The position numbers and the translations under genes are program-made. Source: Treponema sp. UBA4692 (GTDB lineage: Bacteria > Spirochaetota > Spirochaetia > Treponematales > Treponemataceae). Taken from it: 64,000 nucleotides of DNA. The first letter of the stretch is position 1. The number at the start of each line of letters is the position of its first letter. The notes below the pieces were generated by a model. That model worked only from the letters and a program-made list of their open reading frames with translations. It was not told where the DNA came from and made no database searches. Shown in pieces: positions 1 to 7,990 of this stretch. Location: contig DHKO01000050.1 in the NCBI GenBank assembly GCA_002404895.1, positions 124,001 through 188,000 on the forward strand, written 5' to 3'.

Positions 1-214
1 AATCAGATTCGCGAGAATGAAAGGCTGCCTGCAATACGATTTGATGGGAATTCCGCAGGACTCGAGCAAGGAAGACCCGATGGCAGGACTTTACATTTTC
101 AAGACAGGATTCGGCGGGCAGAAAACGCATTTTGGCGGAGCGTGGGATTTTCCTTATGACAAGGAAAGATACCAGAATTTCCGTGTGAACGAGACAATAA
201 TGATGAAAAAATAA
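1..214 (+). CDS. FemAB/FemX-like peptidyltransferase, C-terminal end (partial)
   Basis: The reading frame is open from the window edge (codons begin at base 2) to the TAA at 212-214, so only the C-terminus is present. The text around YDLMGIP, then GLYIFKTGFGG and a closing W-D-F/Y-P, matches the end of FemA/FemX-type aminoacyltransferases, which add amino acids to the lipid II stem peptide from aminoacyl-tRNA. The ATG at 17 is internal, because residues upstream (A-R before M-K-G-C) continue the family pattern. Family assignment rests on this short tail only. Confidence 0.6.
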   Translation, partial: IRFARMKGCLQYDLMGIPQDSSKEDPMAGLYIFKTGFGGQKTHFGGAWDFPYDKERYQNFRVNETIMMKK

Positions 215-300
215 GGACATCCTGTCCCGACGAGAAGCGAAGCTTCTCGCAATCCTTTTTGCCTTGAAGTTTCCATCCGTGGAAACTCGGCTTTTCTCGT
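215..300. repeat. Cluster of short perfect hairpins
   Basis: Three hairpins follow the FemAB-like stop codon: GGACA/TGTCC at 215-227, CGAGAAGC/GCTTCTCG at 231-249 with a GAA loop, and GTTTCCA/TGGAAAC at 269-286. An outer pair ACGAGAA (230-236) / TTCTCGT (294-300) could enclose the last two. There is no long T-run, so this is repeat-like rather than a clean terminator. Confidence 0.6.
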
Positions 301-304
301 AAAT

Positions 305-367
305 GCACGTCATTCCGAACTCGAGCAGTTTTGCTGCTCGCTTAGTTTCGGAATCTATAAATAAAAT
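305..367. repeat. 63-bp direct repeat, copy 1
   Basis: Identical over 63 bp to 439-501. Inside, ATTCCGAACT pairs with AGTTTCGGAAT (one bulged base) and CGAGCAG with CTGCTCG, so each copy can fold into one long hairpin. Shorter relatives of the ATTCCGAA core occur at 4673-4700 and 19344-19364. This looks like a dispersed palindromic repeat family. Confidence 0.9.
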
Positions 368-377
368 ATAAACGCAG

Positions 378-418
378 ATGCTGAAACAAAGCGACCACGA
401 CGTGTTCGCGTTCAGCAT
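378..418. repeat. Inverted repeat ATGCTGAA/TTCAGCAT
   Basis: 8-nt arms at 378-385 and 411-418 lie between the two 63-bp repeats. The motif GTCATGCTGAA recurs near 19301 and 31978, which suggests a second dispersed repeat family. Confidence 0.6.
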
Positions 419-438
419 GACTGGCTTGTCTGAGAGAA

Positions 439-501
439 GCACGTCATTCCGAACTCGAGCAGTTTTGCTGCTCGCTTAGTTTCGGAATCTATAAATAAAA
501 T
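439..501. repeat. 63-bp direct repeat, copy 2
   Basis: Exact second copy of 305-367. It ends about 25 bp before the -10 box of the hydrogenase gene, so its hairpin lies directly upstream of that promoter. Confidence 0.9.
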
Positions 502-525
502 GCAAACAACGAAAACGAAACGTGA

Positions 526-531
526 TATAAT
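526..531 (+). promoter_or_regulatory. -10 box upstream of the hydrogenase gene
   Basis: Perfect TATAAT, 33 nt before the ATG at 565. No convincing -35 hexamer lies 17 bp upstream. A Shine-Dalgarno-like AGAGGT at 553-558 decides the start. Confidence 0.55.
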
Positions 532-564
532 CGTGCCTGAAAACAGTAACTCAGAGGTGCGATT

Positions 565-2097
565 ATGCTAAACACTAACAACAATGCTGCCGCGCTTAAA
601 AAAGATATTTTGGTTGAAATGGCGCGGCTTCAGCTTGAAGGAAAACTTCTGTCTCCTGAAACGGCAGACGAAATCGAGAAGATTCCGCTTGAGCTGATTC
701 CTGACGGCTCTGTTCCAGTCAGAAAAAATCTTGCAGAAGACCGCGATATTGTGCGCACAAGAATTGTGGCGAATCTCGGACATTCTGTTGAGGACTACGA
801 CCCGAAAAAGCCGCTTGCGGAATATGTGAAAGAAGCATACGAGCGCGAAAAACCGACCTGGCCTATGCTCACGATGATTCAGAGCGCGTGCCACGCCTGC
901 GTAAAGCCGCATTATTTTCCGACCGACGCATGCCAGGCCTGCCTTGCCCGCCCATGCAAGATGAACTGCCCGAAAAAAGCGATTGAAGTTACAGACAGGG
1001 CGAGAATCGACTATAAAAAATGCATAAGCTGCGGACTTTGCGCCCAGAACTGCCCTTACCACGCGATTATAAAAACCGTTGTTCCGTGCGAGGAAGCCTG
1101 CCCGGTCGGAGCAATCTCAAAAGGAACAGACGGAAAAGAGACAATCGACTACGACAAGTGCATTTTCTGCGGAAAGTGCATGTCGAACTGTCCATTCAGC
1201 GCGATGATGGGAAAATCGCAGCTTTTTGACGTGATAAAGCACATCATGAACGGCGAGAAAGTTGTGGCGATGTACGCGCCTGCAATCGGAGCGCAGTTCA
1301 AGGGAACAAAGCCAGGCCAGCTTGAGGGCGCGCTCATTCAGGCCGGATTCTCGAAAGTGTGGGAAGTCGCGCTTGGAGCCGACATCACTGCGGACAAGGA
1401 AGCTGCTGAATTCAAAGAGAGAATTGAACGCGGCGACAAGATGATGACGACGAGCTGCTGCCCGGCTTATGTTCGCGCGGTGAAAATCCACGTGCCGGAG
1501 CTTGCGCCTTGCATTTCAGAGACAAAATCCCCGATGATTTACACTGGCGAAGTCGCAAAGAAAGCCGACCCGGACTGCATTACAGTCTTTATCGGCCCTT
1601 GCCTTGCAAAAAGACGCGAAGGATTCGACTCAGAAATTATAGACTATGTTCTTTCGGTTGAGGAAGTTGACGCGCTTTTTACTGCGAAGAATATCGAAAT
1701 CAAAAATGCGCCGGTTCGCCCGGAAAAATACGTTCCGACAGTTTCAGGAAGAAATTTCGCGAAGACTGGCGGAGTCGCGGAAAGCGTTCGTTTAAGGCTC
1801 AAAGACAAAAGCATCTTGCGGCCTGCGGTAATCAACGGTCTCGACAAAGCCGGAATGAAAATTCTTGCGGGCTACGGACAAATCAACGCGGGAAAAATTC
1901 CTGCCCCGGAAAACTGCCCTAACCTTATCGAAGTTATGGCCTGCGAGGGAGGCTGCATTGGAGGTCCGAGCGTAATCACAAATCCGAAGCTTGGAAACGG
2001 ACTTTTAATGCTTTACGCAAATGCGGGAACAAAGCCTGATGAAAGCGGAATTCCGCAGAAAGCAGACATGGACGAAATCGCTCGGGAAGGAAACTGA
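565..2097 (+). CDS. [FeFe] hydrogenase, group-B type
   Basis: A 510-residue iron-only hydrogenase that interconverts protons plus electrons with H2. A cysteine-rich N-terminal ferredoxin-like region (CHAC, CQAC, then CISCGLCAQNCP and CIFCGKCMSNCP, about residues 110-215) should hold several [4Fe-4S] clusters. The H-cluster motifs follow: TSCCPAY (C298, C299), IGPCLAK (C346) and EVMACEGGC (C460, C464). In well-studied group-A enzymes the second motif is MPC; here it is GPC, and the third is followed by GGP rather than GGGQ, as in the group-B (CpIII-like) lineage. No hydEFG maturase genes are in the window. The next gene starts 2 nt after the stop, so it is probably in an operon with the ABC transporter. 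Confidence 0.9.
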   Translation: MLNTNNNAAALKKDILVEMARLQLEGKLLSPETADEIEKIPLELIPDGSVPVRKNLAEDRDIVRTRIVANLGHSVEDYDPKKPLAEYVKEAYEREKPTWPMLTMIQSACHACVKPHYFPTDACQACLARPCKMNCPKKAIEVTDRARIDYKKCISCGLCAQNCPYHAIIKTVVPCEEACPVGAISKGTDGKETIDYDKCIFCGKCMSNCPFSAMMGKSQLFDVIKHIMNGEKVVAMYAPAIGAQFKGTKPGQLEGALIQAGFSKVWEVALGADITADKEAAEFKERIERGDKMMTTSCCPAYVRAVKIHVPELAPCISETKSPMIYTGEVAKKADPDCITVFIGPCLAKRREGFDSEIIDYVLSVEEVDALFTAKNIEIKNAPVRPEKYVPTVSGRNFAKTGGVAESVRLRLKDKSILRPAVINGLDKAGMKILAGYGQINAGKIPAPENCPNLIEVMACEGGCIGGPSVITNPKLGNGLLMLYANAGTKPDESGIPQKADMDEIAREGN

Positions 2098-2099
2098 AA

Positions 2100-3203
2100 A
2101 TGAAACCAAAATCACTGAAATTCTGTTCAAGAAAATCGAATCCGTCATCAAGAAATTTCAGAAAACTTGCTTTTGCTTTCGCGCTCGCCTGCGTTTCGTC
2201 GTTCGCGGTGTTTGCGGCTCCAAAGCAAGTTCGCGCAGGCGTTCTGAACGGACCTTCTGGAATTCCGTGCGCATATTTAATAGAAAACAAAGACAGTTTC
2301 GGAATCAAAAATCTGACTTTTGAAAATTTCACTTCCGCGCAGACCGAGCTTCCGAAACTTTTGAAAGGCGAAATCGACATCGGCTTTCTTCCGCCGAACG
2401 CAGCGGCAAAAGTCTTCAACGCTGGAAACGGCGCTGTCGTCTGCCTCGGAATCACGGGAAATGGAAATCTCTTTGTAATTTCAAAAAAATCTGGCGTTCA
2501 CGCTCTGGAATCCCTGCGCGGAAAGACAGTTCAATGCGCGGGGCAAGGCGCAACGCCGGAATATATGCTCAAATATCTTCTTTCAAAGCGAAATATTCCG
2601 ATAAATCTGAATTCGCAGGATTTGAATTCTCTGCAAGCCCCGCAAAACCATCAAATTCCAGAAAATTCAAAAACCACAGGAAATTCTCAAAATTCTGGAA
2701 ACGCTGTAACGCTCGACTTTTCCATTCCAAACGCGAACATTGCGGCGGCTCTGATTTCAGACAAAATTGAATATGCTCTTGTTCCAGAGCCTTTCGCAAC
2801 CGTGGCCGAAATAAAATCTCCAGACATAAAGCGTGTTTTGGACATCCAGCAGCTTTTCGCGCATCAAAACGGCGGCTCTTACCCGATGACTCTTCTCGTC
2901 GCAAACGCGAAATTCGCGAAGTCGAACAAAAGCACAGTCGAAAAATTCATTCAGGCCTACAAGCAGGCTTTTGAATGGACTGTAAAAAATCCATCGCACG
3001 CAGGCGCGCTCGCGGAAAAAAACAATCTCGGCTTGAGCGCGAAAATCGTTGAAAAGGCGATTCCGAACGCGGCTTTCACTTGGAAAAATGCGGCGGAAGG
3101 CAGAACTGAAATCGAGTCGCTTCTTTCGATTTTCCTTGAAAACGCCCCGGAATCAGTCGGCGGAAAACTTCCGACAGACGAATTCTACTTTGGCGCAAAA
3201 TGA
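2100..3203 (+). CDS. ABC transporter substrate-binding protein, NMT1/SsuA-like
   Basis: A 367-residue secreted binding protein. A basic start and a hydrophobic stretch (about residues 22-40) ending AFA-AP look like a signal peptide for signal peptidase I; the -ALAC- is a poor lipobox. Mature features are GVLNGPSGIP, the KGEIDIGFLPPNAA segment, and LRGKTVQCAGQGATPEY, typical of periplasmic binding proteins for small organic molecules (NMT1/SsuA fold). An Asn/Gln/Ser-rich insert at about residues 165-200 is unusual. It lies 2 nt after the hydrogenase stop and overlaps the region just before the permease-ATPase start. The ligand cannot be read from sequence. Confidence 0.8.
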   Translation: MKPKSLKFCSRKSNPSSRNFRKLAFAFALACVSSFAVFAAPKQVRAGVLNGPSGIPCAYLIENKDSFGIKNLTFENFTSAQTELPKLLKGEIDIGFLPPNAAAKVFNAGNGAVVCLGITGNGNLFVISKKSGVHALESLRGKTVQCAGQGATPEYMLKYLLSKRNIPINLNSQDLNSLQAPQNHQIPENSKTTGNSQNSGNAVTLDFSIPNANIAAALISDKIEYALVPEPFATVAEIKSPDIKRVLDIQQLFAHQNGGSYPMTLLVANAKFAKSNKSTVEKFIQAYKQAFEWTVKNPSHAGALAEKNNLGLSAKIVEKAIPNAAFTWKNAAEGRTEIESLLSIFLENAPESVGGKLPTDEFYFGAK

Positions 3204-3225
3204 CGCTTCAACGAAAAGTCGAAAA

Positions 3226-4671
3226 ATGAAGTCTCCCCTGCTCCACTTACTTTCTGCAGCGTTTCTCGCGCTTCTCTGGCAGATTGCCGCGCTAATTGTC
3301 GCAAACCCGATAATTTTTCCGGCTTTCACGGCGACTCTTGCGCGGCTTTTCTCGCTTTGCGCAAAGCTTTCGTTCTGGAGCGGAGCCGCTTTTTCTTTTC
3401 TCCGCGTTTTTTCAGCCTTTTTCCTGATTCTCGTTTTCGGAGGCGCGGCGGGCATTCTGTCAGGGATTTTCCCGGCTTTCAAAGCGTTTTTGAGCTTTCC
3501 TCTCGCCGTAATCCGCTCCGTTCCGGTCGTCTCGTTCATTCTTCTTGCGATTTTCGCTTTCAACTCAAATTTCGTGCCGGTTTTCAGCGCGTTTTTGATG
3601 GGCTTTCCCGTTATGGCAAGCGCAGTTTCATCAGGATTCGATTTTTCCGAGGACGAAAAAAAACTCTTCTTCATGGCAAAAGTTTTCGGTCTCACAAAAA
3701 CGCAGAAAATCCGGTTCATTTTTCTTCCAAAGCTAAAGCCTTTTTTGGAAAGCGGAATTTTCTCTTCACTTGGAATGTCGTGGAAAGTCGTCGCGGCGGC
3801 TGAGGTTCTTAGCGTTCCAAAAAACGCGCTCGGGGCATTTCTTCAAAACGCGCAAGTGCATCTTGAAAGCGCGTCGGTCTTGGCGGCGACAATCGTTCTC
3901 GTGCTGCTTTCTTTTTTGTCCGAAAAAGCCCTGAAATTCGTTTTCCAGAAATCTTTCAATAAGATAACTTCCGGGGGCTACCCTGCGGGTCGGGGCTTCC
4001 GCCATTCCGCTTCCGCTCCAGCCGCTTCCCTCGCTGCGCTCAGTCCAGTGGCCGCCTCTGGCGCGGCTACAGTCCCTAGCCCGTTCCCGCTTGAAATCAA
4101 AAATCTTTCCATAAAAAAAGGCGGAAAGCAGCTTTTCAAGGATTTCAGCATAAAATTTGAGTCAGGAAAAACAACCGCGATTCTTGCCCCGAGCGGCAGC
4201 GGAAAAACAACGCTTCTAAACTGGATTGCATGCAATTTTGAAGTCTCGTTCCTTTTTCAGGAGCCGCGACTTTTGCCGTCTCTCACAGTTTTTGAAAACG
4301 TTTTTCTTCCATTAAAAAACATTCTTCCAGAAGAAAACGCAAAAACTCTCGCCTTAAAGTATCTCGGCGCGGCAGGCCTTTCTTCCAGACTAAATGACAA
4401 GACGCAAAAATTGAGCGGCGGAGAAAAGCAGCGTGTCGCAATGGCGCGCGCATTCGCTTTTCAAAAGCCGGTTCTGCTTCTAGACGAGGCGTTCCAGTCT
4501 CTCGATGAGAAAATCAAAAAATCGCTTGAGGAAACATTAAAATCGCTTTTGCGCGAAAATCCGCGCACAGTTGTTTTTGTGACGCACCAGAAAGACGAGG
4601 CAAAATCTCTTGCTGACAAAATAATCGAGCTGGAAGGCGAGCCGCTTCAAATCAAAAAAATCTCGGAATAG
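3226..4671 (+). CDS. Fused ABC permease-ATPase (SsuC-SsuB-like)
   Basis: One polypeptide of 481 residues with both membrane and ATPase domains of a type-I importer. Residues 1-245 carry about six hydrophobic segments and the permease EAA-type loop (near FGLTKTQKIRFIFLPKL). Residues about 290-480 are the ATPase: Walker A APSGSGKTTL, Q-loop LFQEPRLLPS, signature LSGGEKQRVAMARA, Walker B VLLLDEAFQSLDE, H-loop VTHQKDEA. They are joined by an Ala/Ser/Pro-rich linker encoded by strikingly GC-rich DNA (see 3971-4090). I chose the ATG at 3226, because the frame upstream overlaps the preceding gene and reads as basic, unlike any permease. It forms a complete importer with the binding protein upstream. 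Confidence 0.85.
   Translation: MKSPLLHLLSAAFLALLWQIAALIVANPIIFPAFTATLARLFSLCAKLSFWSGAAFSFLRVFSAFFLILVFGGAAGILSGIFPAFKAFLSFPLAVIRSVPVVSFILLAIFAFNSNFVPVFSAFLMGFPVMASAVSSGFDFSEDEKKLFFMAKVFGLTKTQKIRFIFLPKLKPFLESGIFSSLGMSWKVVAAAEVLSVPKNALGAFLQNAQVHLESASVLAATIVLVLLSFLSEKALKFVFQKSFNKITSGGYPAGRGFRHSASAPAASLAALSPVAASGAATVPSPFPLEIKNLSIKKGGKQLFKDFSIKFESGKTTAILAPSGSGKTTLLNWIACNFEVSFLFQEPRLLPSLTVFENVFLPLKNILPEENAKTLALKYLGAAGLSSRLNDKTQKLSGGEKQRVAMARAFAFQKPVLLLDEAFQSLDEKIKKSLEETLKSLLRENPRTVVFVTHQKDEAKSLADKIIELEGEPLQIKKISE
3971..4090. repeat. GC-rich insert forming the permease-ATPase linker
   Basis: 88 of 120 bases (73%) are G or C, in contrast to AT-rich flanks. It contains small inverted repeats (ACCC/GGGT near 3980-3990, GCCGC/GCGGC near 4051-4067). 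It reads through in frame as an Ala/Ser/Pro-rich linker. It looks like a palindromic repeat element inserted at the gene junction; this is inference. Confidence 0.5.
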
Positions 4672-4672
4672 T

Positions 4673-4700
4673 CATTCCGAACTCGTTTCGGAATCTACAA
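4673..4700. repeat. Short ATTCCGAACT/TTTCGGAATC palindromic repeat
   Basis: Core of the 63-bp repeat family with the inner hairpin missing. It begins two bases after the ABC transporter stop codon. Confidence 0.6.
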
Positions 4701-4776
4701 AAAACTTTTTCGGAAGTCTATATTTTTCACAAATCCAAAATCAAAAAAAATCTCTGCAATCTTATAGAAAAAATGC

Positions 4777-4782
4777 TATAAT
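4777..4782 (+). promoter_or_regulatory. -10 box for the FliG-N-like gene
   Basis: Perfect TATAAT, 28 nt before the ATG at 4811. A weak Shine-Dalgarno (GGCGGA) lies about 6 nt before the start. The -35 is poor. Confidence 0.5.
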
Positions 4783-4810
4783 CTCTCAAAAATTTTACCG
4801 GCGGATTTTT

Positions 4811-5188
4811 ATGGCAGGATTTATCAAGACAGACGGCGAAACACCTTCAATTCCAAAGCTCGGCGGATTTCAGAAAACCGCTATTTTTCTTGGCGAAATC
4901 GGAGTTGACGCAAGCCGCGCGGTTCTTTCCCATCTGAATCTTTCAGACGCGCAAATCACGGCAATCAGCAAGGCAATGAGAAATCTTGGAGAATTCAATC
5001 CTCACAACCAGCTTCACGTTCTTCGCGAGAATTCAGTTCTCGAGGAAGCCGCAAATTACGGAAAAATGCGCAGAATCTACCGCGAAATTCCGCATCTTAC
5101 GCCAAGCGAGAAAAAAGCGAACAAAATTTCAGCAGAAGACCCGAAACAGATTGCGCAAATCTTAAGAATGATGCTCGACGAAAAATGA
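4811..5188 (+). CDS. FliG N-domain-like protein, 125 aa
   Basis: Residues 19-62 (GFQKTAIFLGEIG... followed by VLSHL, LSDAQITAISKAM) resemble the N-terminal domain of the flagellar switch protein FliG, which docks on the MS ring. At 125 residues it lacks the middle and C-terminal (torque) domains, so it cannot be a complete switch protein. It could be a stand-alone FliG-N paralogue or adaptor. Its 3' end overlaps the convergent rmuC gene by 27 nt. The family link is weak to moderate. Confidence 0.5.
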   Translation: MAGFIKTDGETPSIPKLGGFQKTAIFLGEIGVDASRAVLSHLNLSDAQITAISKAMRNLGEFNPHNQLHVLRENSVLEEAANYGKMRRIYREIPHLTPSEKKANKISAEDPKQIAQILRMMLDEK

Positions 5189-6109
5189 AAGCTTTCCGTT
5201 GATTTTCTCGCTCTGCTTTTCAAGCTCGTCATATTTTCCTGCGGCGTTCGACAAGTGCTTTCCCAAAACCTCAAAATCTCCGCAAAATGCAGAAAAACTG
5301 TTTTGGAGCGAGGAAAGCTCGCTCACAATTTTCTGCGCCTGCTGCTCAATCTTGTATCCTCTAAGTCCGAACGAAATCGACATAAGATAAGCGTAAAAAG
5401 TGCTTGGCGAAACCGGCACGACTTTTTTAGACATCGCGTAATTGAAAAGAGCTGAGCCATTCTCGCTGTCGCGCACAAGAATCTCGTAGTAAACATTTTC
5501 CGCCGGAATGTACATCAGCGCAAAATCAAAAGTTCCTTCCTCGGGCCGGATATATTTTTTTGAAATCTCATCGATTCTGGCTTTCACAGACTTTAAGAAT
5601 TCGGAGCGGCACTTTTTCTTTGAATCTGAATCTTTCGCGTTAATAAAGCGAACAAAACTTTCCATCGGAAATTTCGAGTCAACAGGAACAAGGTATTTTC
5701 CGAGCCTCACTGCCGCGTCAACCGCGCTTCCGTCCTTAAAATGATGCTGCTCCTCGTAGTTCGCCGCCGGAAGAACATCGCGCAAAAGCTCGTACAAAAA
5801 ATACTCGCCAAGATTTCCGCGCAGTTTCGGAGAGCGCAAAATGTCCTGCAGAGACGAAATGTCCTTTCCAAGCTCCTGAATCTGCCTTGTGGCGTTTTCA
5901 AGCGAGCCGAGCTTCTGCTGAATCTCGCCGATTACAGACGCGGACTGCCCGAGAGTCTTGTTCAAGTTTCCCTGGCTCTGGTCAATCTGAAAATTCATCA
6001 TTTTCATCATCTCGCGCATATTTTTCTGGGAATTGTAAAGCAAAAACGCGACCAGAATTATAAAAGCCGCTGCAATCGCGCAAATCAAAATCAGAGAATT
6101 CAATTTCAT
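5162..6109 (-). CDS. rmuC: DNA recombination protein RmuC
   Basis: 315 residues. An N-terminal membrane anchor (residues 5-25) is followed by a coiled coil (about 30-90) and then the RmuC nuclease-like core: LRGNLGEYFLYELL, the V-D-A-A-V and PVDSKFP segments (PD-(D/E)XK-like), FALMYIPAE, and STFYAYLMSI. RmuC limits recombination at inverted repeats; the biochemical role is not settled. The gene is convergent with, and overlaps, the FliG-N-like gene, and is divergent from ptsI. Its promoter sits against the start codon (6118-6146) with no Shine-Dalgarno. Confidence 0.9.
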   Translation of the reverse strand: MKLNSLILICAIAAAFIILVAFLLYNSQKNMREMMKMMNFQIDQSQGNLNKTLGQSASVIGEIQQKLGSLENATRQIQELGKDISSLQDILRSPKLRGNLGEYFLYELLRDVLPAANYEEQHHFKDGSAVDAAVRLGKYLVPVDSKFPMESFVRFINAKDSDSKKKCRSEFLKSVKARIDEISKKYIRPEEGTFDFALMYIPAENVYYEILVRDSENGSALFNYAMSKKVVPVSPSTFYAYLMSISFGLRGYKIEQQAQKIVSELSSLQNSFSAFCGDFEVLGKHLSNAAGKYDELEKQSEKINGKLSFFVEHHS

Positions 6110-6117
6110 AGCAGTTA

Positions 6118-6146
6118 ATTATAAAACCATATCTGAAAAATGTAAA
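6118..6146 (-). promoter_or_regulatory. rmuC promoter, leaderless type
   Basis: On the minus strand TTTACA (6141-6146), a 17-bp spacer and TATAAT (6118-6123), then 8 nt to the ATG at 6109. The expected transcription start falls at or next to the A of ATG. Confidence 0.75.
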
Positions 6147-6159
6147 ATCATAACGGAAT

Positions 6160-6188
6160 TTGACATTTTCTTAACATAAGAATAAACT
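6160..6188 (+). promoter_or_regulatory. ptsI promoter, leaderless type
   Basis: Perfect TTGACA (6160-6165), 17-bp spacer, TAAACT (6183-6188), then 8 nt to the ATG at 6197. No Shine-Dalgarno precedes the ATG. It diverges from the rmuC promoter 14 bp away. Confidence 0.7.
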
Positions 6189-6196
6189 TTGGTTGT

Positions 6197-7912
6197 ATGA
6201 ATTTATTGTTCGGGATTTCAGCATCCAACGGAATTGGCATTGGAAAAGCGTTTGTTGTGCCAGAATCAGAAAAAAGAGTGATTCCAAGCAAGCCGATTAA
6301 AAAATCAGAGCATGAGAGAGAGCTTGAAAAATTTTTAAAATCGCTTGAAAACGTTACAGCGCAGGTTGCAGTCCAGCTTGATTCTGTGAAAAACGACAAA
6401 GTCCAGTCTGAAATTTTCGAGACATACTATTTAATGCTTCAAGACCCGGAATTTTTAGGAGATGTAAAAAAAACTTTCGAGAATTCCGACTTTCCGATTG
6501 CATATATTCTAAACCAGAAAACAGAGGATTACGCCGAAAAGCTCCGCTCAAGCGGAAACGATTATCTTGCGGAACGCGCTCAGGACATCTGCGACATTTT
6601 CGGGCGGGTTCTCGACGACTTGCTGGATTTCCACCCTTTCAACATTGAAAATGTTCCTGACGGAGCCGTGATTGTCGCAAAAACGATGAATCCAAGCGAC
6701 ACAATCATTCTTTCAAAACGCAGAATCGCGGGACTTGCGCTCACGGAAGGCGGAGTTTCATCGCACGTTGGAATTCTCGCGCGGAACTACGGAATTCCGG
6801 CGGTTTTCGCGCTCGAGGACATCACAAGCGAGGTGAAAAACGGCACAAAAATCATTGTTGACGGAGATTCAGGAGAAGTAATCAACGAGCCTGACGAGAC
6901 GACAATAAAAGAATACGAGATAAAAATCAAAAACGCGAAAGAGCATGCGGAAAAGCTTAAAAAATACAGAAATCTTCCTGCAATGTCTGCTGACGGCGAG
7001 AGATTCCATCTTTACGCGAACATCGGAACAGTCGAGGAAGCGGAAATAGCGATGAAGGAAGGCGCGGACGGAATCGGGCTTTTCAGGACGGAATTTCTTT
7101 TTATGAGCGAGTCGAACGCGAACATGAGCCAGACACACGCGGCCGCGGCGGCTTTCAGCGAGGAATCGCAGTTTCAGGCTTACAAAAAAGTCCTTGAGAC
7201 AATGCAGGGAAAGCCTGTAACAATCAGAACTCTGGACGCAGGCGGCGACAAGCTAATCAGCTCGGACGAAATCAGAAACGCAAAGCAGGAAAAAAATCCT
7301 CTGATGGGACTGCGCGCAATCCGCCTGAGCCTCGCAAATCCTCAGCAGCTGAAAACCCAGTTCCGCGCGCTTTACCGGGCGAGCATTTACGGAAATCTCA
7401 ACATAATGCTTCCTTTAATAACGAGCGTTGACCAAGTAAAGCAGGCGCTTGAAATCGCAAAGAAAGCACGAGAGGAACTTAAGAGCGAGAACGTGAATTT
7501 CAAGGAGAACATTCCGATTGGAATAATGGTTGAGACTGCAGCCGCAGCAATGATTGCGGACTGCCTTGCGAAAGTCTCCTCGTTTTTCTCGATTGGAACG
7601 AACGACCTTACGCAGTACACAATCGGCGTTGACCGGGAGAATGCGGACGTTGCGCCGCTTTACAACGAGTTTCATCTTGCGGTTCTGCGTCTGATTCACC
7701 ACACAATCAACGAGGCGAAAAGCGCGAAAATTCCGTGCGCTGTGTGCGGAGAAATGGCGAGCCGTAAAGACTCGGTTGTGGTTCTTGCAGGAATGGGAAT
7801 CCGCGACCTGAGCATGAGCCCGAAACTTATCACGCAGGTAAAAGAGCTTCTATCGAATATGAGCGTTCCTGAAATGCAGGCGATTTCATCAAAATCATTG
7901 AATTCGCTTTGA
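6197..7912 (+). CDS. ptsI: PTS enzyme I (phosphoenolpyruvate-protein phosphotransferase)
   Basis: 571 residues, the normal length. It autophosphorylates from PEP and passes phosphate to HPr in the cytoplasm. The N-terminus (GISASNGIGIGKAFV) is canonical and fixes the start. The phosphorylated histidine is H190 in GGVSSHVGILAR. PEP-site signatures include FRTEFLFM, RTLDAGGDK, IGIMVETAAAA and SIGTNDLTQY, with the catalytic cysteine C517 in CAVCGEMA. No HPr or sugar-specific EII genes are adjacent, so whether it serves sugar uptake or only regulation cannot be judged here. Confidence 0.95.
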   Translation: MNLLFGISASNGIGIGKAFVVPESEKRVIPSKPIKKSEHERELEKFLKSLENVTAQVAVQLDSVKNDKVQSEIFETYYLMLQDPEFLGDVKKTFENSDFPIAYILNQKTEDYAEKLRSSGNDYLAERAQDICDIFGRVLDDLLDFHPFNIENVPDGAVIVAKTMNPSDTIILSKRRIAGLALTEGGVSSHVGILARNYGIPAVFALEDITSEVKNGTKIIVDGDSGEVINEPDETTIKEYEIKIKNAKEHAEKLKKYRNLPAMSADGERFHLYANIGTVEEAEIAMKEGADGIGLFRTEFLFMSESNANMSQTHAAAAAFSEESQFQAYKKVLETMQGKPVTIRTLDAGGDKLISSDEIRNAKQEKNPLMGLRAIRLSLANPQQLKTQFRALYRASIYGNLNIMLPLITSVDQVKQALEIAKKAREELKSENVNFKENIPIGIMVETAAAAMIADCLAKVSSFFSIGTNDLTQYTIGVDRENADVAPLYNEFHLAVLRLIHHTINEAKSAKIPCAVCGEMASRKDSVVVLAGMGIRDLSMSPKLITQVKELLSNMSVPEMQAISSKSLNSL

Positions 7913-7976
7913 AACATAGCGCCGCAATCTTGCACTGCAACAAAACAAAATCTCTTCTTTTTTCTCAAAAAATTAG

Positions 7977-7982
7977 GTAGAA
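7977..7982 (+). promoter_or_regulatory. -10-like box directly upstream of der
   Basis: TAGAAT, 8 nt before the ATG at 7991, matching the leaderless geometry of neighbouring genes. There is no good -35 at 17 bp, so it is weaker evidence. Confidence 0.4.
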
Positions 7983-7990
7983 TATCGGCT

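Noticed and set aside
568..1062. 164-codon ORF antisense to the hydrogenase gene
   Set aside because: Composition is Arg/Phe/Val-rich shadow of a strongly coding opposite strand; the hydrogenase motifs are decisive.
3049..3225. Longer N-terminus for the permease-ATPase fusion
   Set aside because: It overlaps the binding-protein gene for 155 nt and encodes a basic stretch with no permease similarity; the ATG at 3226 starts at the first membrane helix.
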